DNA of 5,335 nucleotides, from assembly GCA_031254075.1 (NCBI GenBank), contig JAIRVD010000370.1, forward strand, positions 1 through 5,335, given 5' to 3'. A program made the translations under genes and the position numbers. Below the pieces are notes generated by a model. It made no database searches. It was not told the origin of the DNA and worked only from the letters and a program-made list of their open reading frames with translations. Shown one piece after another: positions 1 through 5,335 of this stretch; the stretch's first letter is position 1, and the number at the start of each line of letters is the position of its first letter. Source of the DNA: Clostridiales bacterium (lineage in GTDB: Bacteria; Bacillota; Clostridia; Lachnospirales; WQUN01).

Positions 1-1
1 T

Positions 2-30
2 TTTACATATTTTATATTTTGCTTTATAAT
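2..30 (+). promoter_or_regulatory. Sigma-70/sigma-A type promoter upstream of speD
   Basis: A -35 box TTTACA (positions 2-7, one mismatch to TTGACA) and a perfect -10 box TATAAT (25-30) are separated by exactly 17 nt, inside an A/T-rich stretch. Transcription would start at about 36-38, leaving a leader of only about 18 nt before the speD ATG. That leaves no room for a riboswitch or attenuator between the promoter and the first gene. The match is seen directly in the sequence; its activity is inferred. Operators further upstream, if any, lie outside the window. Confidence 0.8.
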
Positions 31-41
31 GCAGCGAAGAC

Positions 42-46
42 AGGAG
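42..46 (+). promoter_or_regulatory. Ribosome binding site of speD
   Basis: AGGAG lies 8 nt before the ATG at 55. It fixes the start of speD there. The same frame stays open upstream to a TTG at 19, but that codon lies within the promoter, so it would not be transcribed, and the residues it would add do not belong to the family. Confidence 0.8.
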
Positions 47-54
47 TTGATAAG

Positions 55-840
55 ATGTCCGAGAAAACAGAATCGAAATTGAAGGTTTACGGTTTCAACA
101 ATTTAACAAAATCTTTGAGTTTTAACATTTACGATGTGTGCTATGCGAAAACGGCGCGTGAGCAGCAGGATTATATTGCGTATATCGACAAGCAATATAA
201 CTCAGACAGGCTTACGAGCATCTTGACCGACGTAACGGACATGATTGGCGCGACGGTTTTAAATATCGCGAAACAGGATTACGACCCACAGGGCGCGAGC
301 GTAACTATTTTAATTGCGGATGAAACGCGCCGTTCCGCGGGCGAAGAAAAGACGGAAACAATTGTTGCGCATTTGGACAAAAGCCATGTAACGGTTCACA
401 CGTATCCGGAATTTCATCCCGACACGAGCATCGCGACGTTTCGCGTGGACATCGACATCGCAACATGTGGGCAAATTACGCCGCTTAAAACTTTGGACTA
501 CTTAATAGGAAGCTTTGACTCCGATATTATCACAATGGATTATCGCGTGCGCGGCTTTACGCGCGAGTTAAACGGAAAAAAACTTTTCATCGACCACGAA
601 ATTACGTCGATTCAGGATTTTATCAATCCGAAGGTGTTGGAACGCTACGATGCCGTAGATGTAAACGTCTATCAATCGAATATTTTTCATACAAAAATGT
701 TAATCAAGGAAATCCATTTGCAAAATTATCTGTTCAATACCGACGCGTATGAAGTTCCGCCGATGTCGCGGCTTACGATTACTCACAATTTGCGCCAGGA
801 AATGATTGAAATTTTCAGCGGAAAAAATATCTATGAATGA
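55..840 (+). CDS. speD: S-adenosylmethionine decarboxylase proenzyme, E. coli type
   Basis: SpeD removes the carboxyl group of S-adenosylmethionine in the cytosol. The product is the aminopropyl donor used by SpeE. The 261-residue product is close to the 264 residues of E. coli SpeD and matches it along its whole length, for example [11 protein letters not shown] near residues 13-23, [13 protein letters not shown] near 74-86 and [13 protein letters not shown] in the second half. The self-cleavage site is intact: [14 protein letters not shown] places the serine that becomes the pyruvoyl cofactor at residue 110 (Ser112 in E. coli). The TCG cysteine, equivalent to E. coli Cys140, is at 138, with the same 28-residue spacing. 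The enzyme should therefore mature into a small beta and a larger alpha chain. The start is set by AGGAG at 42-46. It is the first gene of the operon, and its stop overlaps speA. This is the long Gram-negative-style SpeD class, not the short Bacillus SpeH class. Confidence 0.97.
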   Translation: MSEKTESKLKVYGFNNLTKSLSFNIYDVCYAKTAREQQDYIAYIDKQYNSDRLTSILTDVTDMIGATVLNIAKQDYDPQGASVTILIADETRRSAGEEKTETIVAHLDKSHVTVHTYPEFHPDTSIATFRVDIDIATCGQITPLKTLDYLIGSFDSDIITMDYRVRGFTRELNGKKLFIDHEITSIQDFINPKVLERYDAVDVNVYQSNIFHTKMLIKEIHLQNYLFNTDAYEVPPMSRLTITHNLRQEMIEIFSGKNIYE

Positions 841-2278
841 ACAATATAAGACTCCTCTTCGCGACGCGTTGGAAGAATTGGAAAACAACCGAACAATTCC
901 TTTTGATATTCCGGGGCATAAAAGGGGTAAGGGCAGTAGCAATTTACGCGATTTTCTGGGCAAAAAGTGCCTTTCAATTGATGTAAATTCCATGAAGCCA
1001 CTTGATAATTTATGTCATCCGGTTTCCGTTATTAAGGAAGCGGAAGAACTTGCGGCACAGGCATTTAAGGCGGAAAACGCCTTTTTTATGGTTGGAGGAA
1101 CAACCTCCGCCGTTCAAGCCATGATTTTTTACGCGGTGAAACGCGGCGAAAAAATAATTCTGCCGCGCAATGTTCACCGCAGTGTTTTAAATGCGCTGGT
1201 TTTGTGCGGAGCGATTCCCGTGTACATCGAATGCGGCGCAAGTGAAAAACTCGGCATCGCGCTTGGATGTTCGGTTGAAAAAGTCGAAAAAGCGATTCTG
1301 GAAAATCCCGACGCGATGGCTGTTTTAATTAATAATCCGACTTATTACGGAATTTGCTCCGATATCGCGGAAATTTCCACGATTGCGCATAAACACGGAA
1401 TGGCGGTTCTCGCCGACGAAGCACACGGCACTCATTTTTATTTCGGCGAAAATTTTCCGTGCGCCGCCATTCACGCAGGTGCGGACATTGCAACGGTAGG
1501 TATGCATAAATCGGGTGGTTCGCTTACGCAAAGCTCGCTTTTGCTGTGCGGAAAAAATATTAACGCAAACTACATGCGGCAAATTATTAATCTTACACAG
1601 ACAACAAGCGCGTCTTATATTTTAATGTCAAGCCTTGATATTTCCCGAAGCAATCTTGCGCTTAACGGAAAAAGAATTTATTCCGACGTTCTAAAACTAA
1701 CCGAGTACGCCCGCAGTGAAATAAATAAAATCGGCGGCTATTATGCTTTTGCGGAGGAGCTTATAAATTCCGATAACTCTGTTTTTGATTTTGATAAATC
1801 GAAACTGGCGGTAAATACTCTCGGAACAGGGCTTGCCGGAATCGAAGTCTACGATATTCTGCGCGACGAATACGATATTCAAATTGAATTCGGCGATATC
1901 GGAAATATTCTTGCCTACGTTTCAATCGGCGACAATCATAAAAACATCGAAATGCTGATTTCCGCACTTGCGGAAGTTAAGCGGCGTTTTTCCCGCAAAG
2001 AAATGGATATAATGAAACAGGAATATATCCCGCCCATTGTCCGCGCCGCGCCGCAGGAGGCGTTTTATCTTCCGAAAAAAATGCTTCCGCTTGCGTCATG
2101 CGTCGGCAAAATTTGTGCCGAATTTGTTATGTGCTATCCTCCGGGAATTCCCATAATCGTACCCGGTGAGGAAATTACCGCCGAAATCGTGAATTATATC
2201 TCTTACGCAAAGGAAAAAGGCTGTTCGCTGACGGGTTGCGAGGATATGAGCATCGAAAATATAAATGTATTGGAGTAG
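833..2278 (+). CDS. speA: Orn/Lys/Arg decarboxylase, fold type I; probable arginine decarboxylase
   Basis: This PLP enzyme belongs to the aspartate-aminotransferase-fold Orn/Lys/Arg decarboxylase family. It probably converts arginine to agmatine in the cytosol. The 481 residues match the short Bacillus SpeA-like form, which lacks the N-terminal wing domain of the E. coli inducible decarboxylases. Visible landmarks are the N-terminal PGHKRG (27-32), DEAHGTHF with Asp195 to hold the PLP pyridine nitrogen, [11 protein letters not shown] with His225 and the Schiff-base Lys226, and a C-terminal domain with YPPGIP near 435-440. I chose the ATG at 833 because the family N-terminus ([10 protein letters not shown], then [10 protein letters not shown]) starts just after it. 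An in-frame TTG at 806 has an AGGA 5 nt upstream but would add nine residues atypical of the family. Overlap with speD is 8 nt and the local ribosome site is weak, so translation is probably coupled. Arginine is inferred as substrate because an agmatinase-type gene follows; lysine or ornithine cannot be ruled out from sequence. Confidence 0.9.
   Translation: MNEQYKTPLRDALEELENNRTIPFDIPGHKRGKGSSNLRDFLGKKCLSIDVNSMKPLDNLCHPVSVIKEAEELAAQAFKAENAFFMVGGTTSAVQAMIFYAVKRGEKIILPRNVHRSVLNALVLCGAIPVYIECGASEKLGIALGCSVEKVEKAILENPDAMAVLINNPTYYGICSDIAEISTIAHKHGMAVLADEAHGTHFYFGENFPCAAIHAGADIATVGMHKSGGSLTQSSLLLCGKNINANYMRQIINLTQTTSASYILMSSLDISRSNLALNGKRIYSDVLKLTEYARSEINKIGGYYAFAEELINSDNSVFDFDKSKLAVNTLGTGLAGIEVYDILRDEYDIQIEFGDIGNILAYVSIGDNHKNIEMLISALAEVKRRFSRKEMDIMKQEYIPPIVRAAPQEAFYLPKKMLPLASCVGKICAEFVMCYPPGIPIIVPGEEITAEIVNYISYAKEKGCSLTGCEDMSIENINVLE
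2270..2275 (+). promoter_or_regulatory. Ribosome binding site of speE inside the end of speA
   Basis: TTGGAG, formed by the last sense codons of speA, lies 7 nt before the ATG at 2283. It favours that start over the in-frame ATG at 2265, which has no comparable site in front of it and would prepend six residues (MYWSSS) atypical of spermidine synthases. Confidence 0.65.
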
Positions 2279-2282
2279 CTCA

Positions 2283-3146
2283 ATGGAACTTTGGTTTAAC
2301 GAAATGCACACGCCGAATGTGAAGCTTTCGATAAAAGTTGACCGGCAGTTGTGCTGTATTCAAAGCAAATATCAGCGCATTGAAATTTTTGATTCTCCCG
2401 AGTTCGGGCGGTTTTTGACGCTCGACGGTTTTATTATGCTTACGGAAAAGGACGAATTTATTTATCACGAAATGATTGCGCATGTGCCGATGGCGGCGCA
2501 CGCGCACGCAGAAAATATTCTGGTAGTCGGCGCGGGCGACGGCGGCGTAATGCGCGAGCTTGCGAAATACGAACAAATAAAAAAAATCGACGTTGCGGAA
2601 ATCGACGACGAAGTTGTAAAAGTCTGCAAAGAATTTCTGTCGAGAACGGCGTGCGGATTTGACGACGCGCGAGTAAATATTTTTTACGAAGACGGACTAA
2701 AATTTGTGCGCAGCAAAGAAAACGAATATGATATCGTAATTGTGGATTCGACCGACCCGTTCGGTCCGGGTGAAGGGCTGTTTTCCAAGGAATTTTACGG
2801 AAATTGCTTTAAGGCGTTAAAGTCGGACGGAATATTAATCAACCAACATGAAAGCCCGTTTTACGAAAAAGATGCCGCGATGGTTAAGCGCGCGCACAAG
2901 CGAATCGTTCAGTCATTTGATATAAGCCGCGTTTATCAGGCGCATATTCCGACATATCCTTCGGGGCATTGGCTTTTTGGTTTTGCCGCGAAAAATTTGC
3001 ACCCAACGAAGAATTTAAACGCGGCGAAGTGGAACGCACTGAAAATTTCGACGCGTTATTACAATACAAATTTGCATAAGGGTGCGTTTTATCTGCCCAA
3101 TTATGTAGAGGAGCTTTTAAGCGATGTCGAACCCGATTTGGAATAA
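2283..3146 (+). CDS. speE: Spermidine synthase (polyamine aminopropyltransferase)
   Basis: SpeE transfers the aminopropyl group of decarboxylated SAM to an amine, normally putrescine, giving spermidine and methylthioadenosine. The 287-residue protein opens with MELWFNE, the short N-terminal strand domain typical of Firmicute SpeE. Next come GRFLTLDGFIMLTEKDEFIY, where the substrate pocket begins, and the nucleotide-binding loop VVGAGDGGVMRE (81-92, usually GGGDGG, so one Gly-to-Ala change). The catalytic segment VDSTDPFGPGEGLF follows, with Asp155 and Asp158, then IPTYPSGHWLFGFA (222-235), a wall of the amine site. All key acidic residues are present and the length is normal. The DSTDP-GP-EGLF and TYPSG patterns look like putrescine-using enzymes rather than the agmatine-using Thermus type, but this is a judgement by eye. 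The gene starts 4 nt after speA, and its last 23 nt overlap speB. Confidence 0.96.
   Translation: MELWFNEMHTPNVKLSIKVDRQLCCIQSKYQRIEIFDSPEFGRFLTLDGFIMLTEKDEFIYHEMIAHVPMAAHAHAENILVVGAGDGGVMRELAKYEQIKKIDVAEIDDEVVKVCKEFLSRTACGFDDARVNIFYEDGLKFVRSKENEYDIVIVDSTDPFGPGEGLFSKEFYGNCFKALKSDGILINQHESPFYEKDAAMVKRAHKRIVQSFDISRVYQAHIPTYPSGHWLFGFAAKNLHPTKNLNAAKWNALKISTRYYNTNLHKGAFYLPNYVEELLSDVEPDLE
3107..3113 (+). promoter_or_regulatory. Ribosome binding site of speB inside speE
   Basis: AGAGGAG lies 10 nt before the speB ATG at 3124, entirely inside the speE coding region. It is the strongest Shine-Dalgarno match in the polyamine block and supports the 23-nt gene overlap as real rather than a mis-called start. 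Confidence 0.75.
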
Positions 3147-3957
3147 ATCTTTTGATGAAGCGGAAATCGTAATGTTTTCCGCTCCTTTTGATTCGACGAC
3201 TTCATTCCGCCCCGGCACGCGTTTTGGCGGAAGCGCGATTCGTGAAAATTTTTATGGGATAGAAACTTACAGCCCGTATCAGGAGAAGGATTTGCTCAAT
3301 TCGAGGATTTCGGACGCGGGCGATTTGGAATTGCCGTTTGGTAATTCGATTCGCGCGTTGGAAATCATTGAAGAATTAACCGCGAAAATCACGAAAACCA
3401 CGAAAAAACCATTTATGCTCGGCGGCGAGCATCTTGTTACGCTTGGGGCGGTTCGTGCTGTTGCGAAGAAATTTCCCGATTTGCATATTCTGCATTTTGA
3501 TGCGCACGCGGATTTGCGTGATGATTATTTTGGCGAAAAACTTTCTCACGCAACCGTTATGCGGCGCGCTTGGGAAATCGTCGGCGACAGAAAAATTTTT
3601 CAATGCGGAATTCGCTCAGGTGATGCGGCGGAATTTCATTTCGCAAAAACACACACGACGATGCATAAATTCGACTTGAAAAAAAACGGCGAATTCGTCA
3701 ACCTGTTAAAAGGCAAGCCCGTTTATTTTTCGCTCGACCTTGATGTGCTTGACCCTTCCGTCTTCCCCGGCACCGGCACCCCCGAACCCGGCGGCGTTTC
3801 ATTTCAAGAGCTTCACAATGCCGTTTTATTATTGAAAGATTTAAACATAGTCGCCTGCGATGTCGTTGAACTTTCGCCGAATTACGACGCAAGCGGAATT
3901 TCTGCCGCGGCGGCGTGTAAAATTGTCCGGGAAATACTTTTGATAATGGGAGCGTGA
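3124..3957 (+). CDS. speB: Agmatinase (ureohydrolase / arginase family)
   Basis: This binuclear manganese ureohydrolase probably hydrolyses agmatine to putrescine and urea in the cytosol. The 277 residues are slightly shorter than Bacillus SpeB (about 290) but contain every metal motif in order: GGEH with His103, DAHAD with Asp126, His128 and Asp130, and SLDLDVLDP with Asp205 and Asp207. The conserved Glu249 sits in DVVELSP. GGEH in place of the commoner GGDH is the form seen in Bacillus-type agmatinases. GTGTPEPGG, shared across the family, follows the last metal motif. Agmatinase is preferred over arginase, formiminoglutamase or guanidinobutyrase because arginine decarboxylase, SpeD and SpeE are encoded in the same operon. 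Aminopropylagmatine ureohydrolase activity, as in Thermus, is a possible alternative. Translation is probably coupled to speE through the 23-nt overlap. Confidence 0.94.
   Translation: MSNPIWNKSFDEAEIVMFSAPFDSTTSFRPGTRFGGSAIRENFYGIETYSPYQEKDLLNSRISDAGDLELPFGNSIRALEIIEELTAKITKTTKKPFMLGGEHLVTLGAVRAVAKKFPDLHILHFDAHADLRDDYFGEKLSHATVMRRAWEIVGDRKIFQCGIRSGDAAEFHFAKTHTTMHKFDLKKNGEFVNLLKGKPVYFSLDLDVLDPSVFPGTGTPEPGGVSFQELHNAVLLLKDLNIVACDVVELSPNYDASGISAAAACKIVREILLIMGA
3948..3952 (+). promoter_or_regulatory. Possible ribosome binding site of the 23-residue ORF
   Basis: GGGAG within the last codons of speB lies 8 nt before the ATG at 3961, the usual spacing. It has no other annotated start to serve, which is the main reason to take the micro-ORF seriously. 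A five-base purine motif can occur by chance. Confidence 0.4.
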
Positions 3958-3960
3958 CTT

Positions 3961-4032
3961 ATGCATACTAAAAACTCAATTGCAAAAGCCGTTGTGGGCG
4001 ATTGCAGAAATTTTTCGGAGAAACTTGAATGA
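3961..4032 (+). CDS. Possible 23-residue micro-ORF, unknown function
   Basis: This ORF fills the whole 71-nt gap between speB and the methyltransferase gene. It starts 3 nt after the speB stop, behind GGGAG, and its TGA overlaps the next gene's ATG in an ATGA junction. The peptide begins MHTKNSIAKAVVGDCRN, is charged and soluble, has one cysteine, and has no signal peptide or membrane segment. I do not recognise it. It could be a real small protein, a translational-coupling leader that delivers ribosomes to the methyltransferase start, or a degraded remnant of a longer gene. The strict tiling with both neighbours favours translation. The short length and lack of recognisable homology keep confidence low. 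Confidence 0.35.
   Translation: MHTKNSIAKAVVGDCRNFSEKLE
4017..4020 (+). promoter_or_regulatory. Ribosome binding site of the methyltransferase gene
   Basis: GGAG lies 8 nt before the ATG at 4029 and supports that start. It sits inside the preceding 23-codon ORF, so initiation could be independent, coupled, or both. Confidence 0.6.
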
Positions 4033-4730
4033 ACGCGGAATTTGATAAGCTTGCAAACAGTTATGACGACTGGCATGGGAATTTAATCAAGGGTTCGGGG
4101 TTTGACAGGGAATATTTTTTGGAATACAAGGTTAAGGAAGTTTTTAGAATTTGCAAAAAGCAGAATTTCGCGCCTAAAACGATTTTGGATTTCGGCTGCG
4201 GCGTGGGCGACGTTGAGCCTTATTTGCAAAAACATTTTCTCGATTCGCAAATTTTCGGGGTGGATATTTCGAGTGAATCAATTGAAACGGCAAAAACGAA
4301 AACAAGCGGCGCAACTTACGCCGCATTGGAAAATGATTGGATAAAAGCCGGCGCGTTGTCTCAGCTTGGCGTAACTTTTGACTTGGTATTCATCGCCGGA
4401 GTTTTTCATCACGCGCCAAGCGAAGAACATTTGGAAATTATAAAAGCAATTAAATCGCAGATGAGCGCAAACGCGAAAATTTTTATTTTTGAATTAAATC
4501 CATACAATCCCGCAACGCGTCATGTTTTTTCGAAATATGAAAAACCCGTTGATAAAAACGCTGATTTAATAAAGCCGAAATCAATTAAAAGAATATTAAT
4601 TAATTCCGGCTTTCACCCTTCGCGAATTATTTATACGATTTTTTTTCCCAATGCGTTAAGGATTTTTATTCCGCTTGAAAAATTTTTGGGTTTTATTCCA
4701 CTCGGCGCACATTATTATTTATACGCATAA
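4029..4730 (+). CDS. Class I SAM-dependent methyltransferase, substrate unknown
   Basis: The 233-residue protein has the Rossmann-type methyltransferase core. Motif I is ILDFGCGVGD (52-61), which binds SAM. It is followed by FGVDIS with the acidic Asp79 that would hold the ribose, then FDLVFIAGVFHHAP as motif IV and IFIFELNPYNP as the next core strand. The N-terminal MNAEFDKLANSYDDWH is the usual cap of Methyltransf_11/12 proteins such as UbiE/UbiG relatives. The C-terminal part, with NPATRHVFSK, YTIFFPNALRIFIPLEK and PLGAHYYLYA, resembles methyltransferases I associate with surface-polysaccharide and lipid-glycosylation loci. Its hydrophobic, aromatic character would suit contact with a lipid or membrane. 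The substrate cannot be read from sequence. It directly precedes a putative GT-C membrane glycosyltransferase, so a lipid-linked or glycan substrate is a reasonable inference; a polyamine or SAM-pathway role is less likely but possible. Confidence 0.85.
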   Translation: MNAEFDKLANSYDDWHGNLIKGSGFDREYFLEYKVKEVFRICKKQNFAPKTILDFGCGVGDVEPYLQKHFLDSQIFGVDISSESIETAKTKTSGATYAALENDWIKAGALSQLGVTFDLVFIAGVFHHAPSEEHLEIIKAIKSQMSANAKIFIFELNPYNPATRHVFSKYEKPVDKNADLIKPKSIKRILINSGFHPSRIIYTIFFPNALRIFIPLEKFLGFIPLGAHYYLYA

Positions 4731-4756
4731 AAATATCTTGGCGAAACTCAGATTGG

Positions 4757-5335
4757 GTGTTGCATTTGTACGCTTTATTTTTCGTATTAAACGCACTGTG
4801 GCTTTTGGTGTTTTCCGGTTTTAGTTTGGTTGGTTCCGTCGGGGCTTCTTGGCTTACGGCTTCATGTTTTATTTTGCTGTATGCGTTAATGATGTTTTTG
4901 TATGCGGTTTTCGGCGCGAGGCTTGAGCATAATTCTGAATTAAAACAATGGTTTTATGTTGCGACGGTTATTTTGATTGGCTTATTAATTAGAATTATCA
5001 TACGGCAAATTTTTAAAACATCGCAAATGCAAGATTTCGGACGGGCGCATGAGGCGTTTTTATTTTTGGCGCAAAACCCCGGCGATACAGAGAGCTATTT
5101 TCAGCTTTATTATTCGCGGTTTCCCGGGTGGTTTCCGTTTTTTATGGTGACGCGAGCGGTTTATAATATATTCGGCGTCGGTGCACGTTATATGATTTTG
5201 TTTAATTATGTTTTGTACGCGCTTTCCGCGGCGTTGCTTTACGCTTCCGTTAAACGAATTTTTTCGTTTGCCGCGGCGTTTTGCGCGACCGCGATTTTTA
5301 TTTTTAATCCGAATCTTGTGCTGTGGTCCGCGATT
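4757..5335 (+). CDS. N-terminal part of a polytopic membrane protein, probable GT39-like (GT-C) glycosyltransferase; runs off the right edge
   Basis: The frame is open from 4679 to the window end and gives 193 residues from a GTG at 4757. Hydrophobic segments lie near residues 3-26, 34-53, 65-86, 143-165 and 170-190. Between the third and fourth is a loop with Asp93 in MQDFGRAHEAFLFLA, then YFQLYYSRFPGWFPFFMV and AVYNIFG. An acidic residue after the early membrane segments, followed by an aromatic-proline stretch and a Y-x-x-FG motif, is the look of PMT/ArnT-like GT39 enzymes. These use polyprenyl-phosphate sugars at the outer face of the membrane, and the loop aspartate is the candidate catalytic base. 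No ATG is available. GTG 4757 and TTG 4760 are the plausible starts and neither has a convincing ribosome site, so the N-terminus is uncertain. The start lies 26 nt after the methyltransferase stop. The family assignment is tentative because the C-terminal part is missing. Confidence 0.7.
   Translation, partial: MLHLYALFFVLNALWLLVFSGFSLVGSVGASWLTASCFILLYALMMFLYAVFGARLEHNSELKQWFYVATVILIGLLIRIIIRQIFKTSQMQDFGRAHEAFLFLAQNPGDTESYFQLYYSRFPGWFPFFMVTRAVYNIFGVGARYMILFNYVLYALSAALLYASVKRIFSFAAAFCATAIFIFNPNLVLWSAI

Noticed and set aside
19..54. Extended speD start at TTG 19
   Set aside because: The codon lies between the -35 and -10 boxes, so it would not be in the transcript, and the added residues do not fit the family.
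700..993. Minus-strand open frame of 97 codons across the speD/speA junction
   Set aside because: It lies opposite two well-supported genes, shows no family resemblance and is rich in arginine and serine as expected of an antisense shadow.
1325..2576. Several minus-strand open frames of 61 to 98 codons opposite speA and speE
   Set aside because: They mirror coding sequence on the + strand, have low-complexity basic or aromatic composition, and none has a recognisable motif or ribosome site.
3434..3679. Plus-strand 81-codon open frame inside speB
   Set aside because: It is an alternative frame of the conserved agmatinase metal-site region and resembles no known protein.
4102..4344. Plus-strand 80-codon open frame inside the methyltransferase gene
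   Set aside because: It overlaps motif I and the Asp79 region of the real gene in another frame and has no independent support.
4721..4760. Possible terminator after the methyltransferase gene
   Set aside because: The stretch is A/T-rich, but I could find no GC-rich inverted repeat followed by a T run.
1..5335. Mobile elements, CRISPR arrays, tRNA or other RNA genes, toxin or defence systems
   Set aside because: The window is almost fully covered by metabolic genes with consistent strand and style. I saw no transposase motifs, direct or terminal repeats, or structured RNA pattern.

Overview
This window is a moderately AT-rich bacterial segment with every gene on the + strand and almost no non-coding space. 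It carries a compact, apparently complete operon for making spermidine from arginine, in the order speD-speA-speE-speB. It is followed by a possible 23-residue micro-ORF, a class I SAM-dependent methyltransferase, and the first part of a polytopic membrane protein that runs off the right edge. The combination of an E. coli-type SpeD, a short fold-type I (Bacillus-like) arginine/lysine/ornithine decarboxylase, a Bacillus/Clostridia-style SpeE and a GGEH-type agmatinase suggests an anaerobic Firmicute (Clostridia or Negativicutes). That placement is inference from protein style only.

Layout. Positions 2-30 hold a near-consensus housekeeping promoter (TTTACA, 17-nt spacer, TATAAT), followed by a very short leader and an AGGAG ribosome site for speD (55-840). 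speA (833-2278) overlaps speD by 8 nt. speE (2283-3146) starts 4 nt after speA. speB (3124-3957) starts 23 nt inside the end of speE. A 23-codon ORF with its own GGGAG site (3961-4032) then overlaps the methyltransferase gene (4029-4730) in an ATGA junction. The last frame (about 4757 to the edge) encodes at least five hydrophobic segments and resembles a GT-C/GT39-type glycosyltransferase. I saw no terminator hairpin between genes, so all of it may be one transcript.

How the genes work together. SpeA would decarboxylate arginine to agmatine and SpeB would hydrolyse agmatine to putrescine and urea. SpeD, a self-cleaving pyruvoyl enzyme, would make decarboxylated SAM, and SpeE would transfer its aminopropyl group to putrescine to give spermidine. 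An alternative order, in which SpeE acts on agmatine first and SpeB then removes urea, cannot be excluded from sequence. The methyltransferase and membrane protein look like a cell-surface or lipid-linked glycan pair and have no obvious role in polyamine synthesis.

The window is mostly a well-formed version of known biology. The least explained items are the micro-ORF at 3961-4032, the coupling of a polyamine operon to a putative glycan-modification pair, and the missing conventional start codon of the last gene. I found no RNA genes, CRISPR, insertion sequences or notable repeats.
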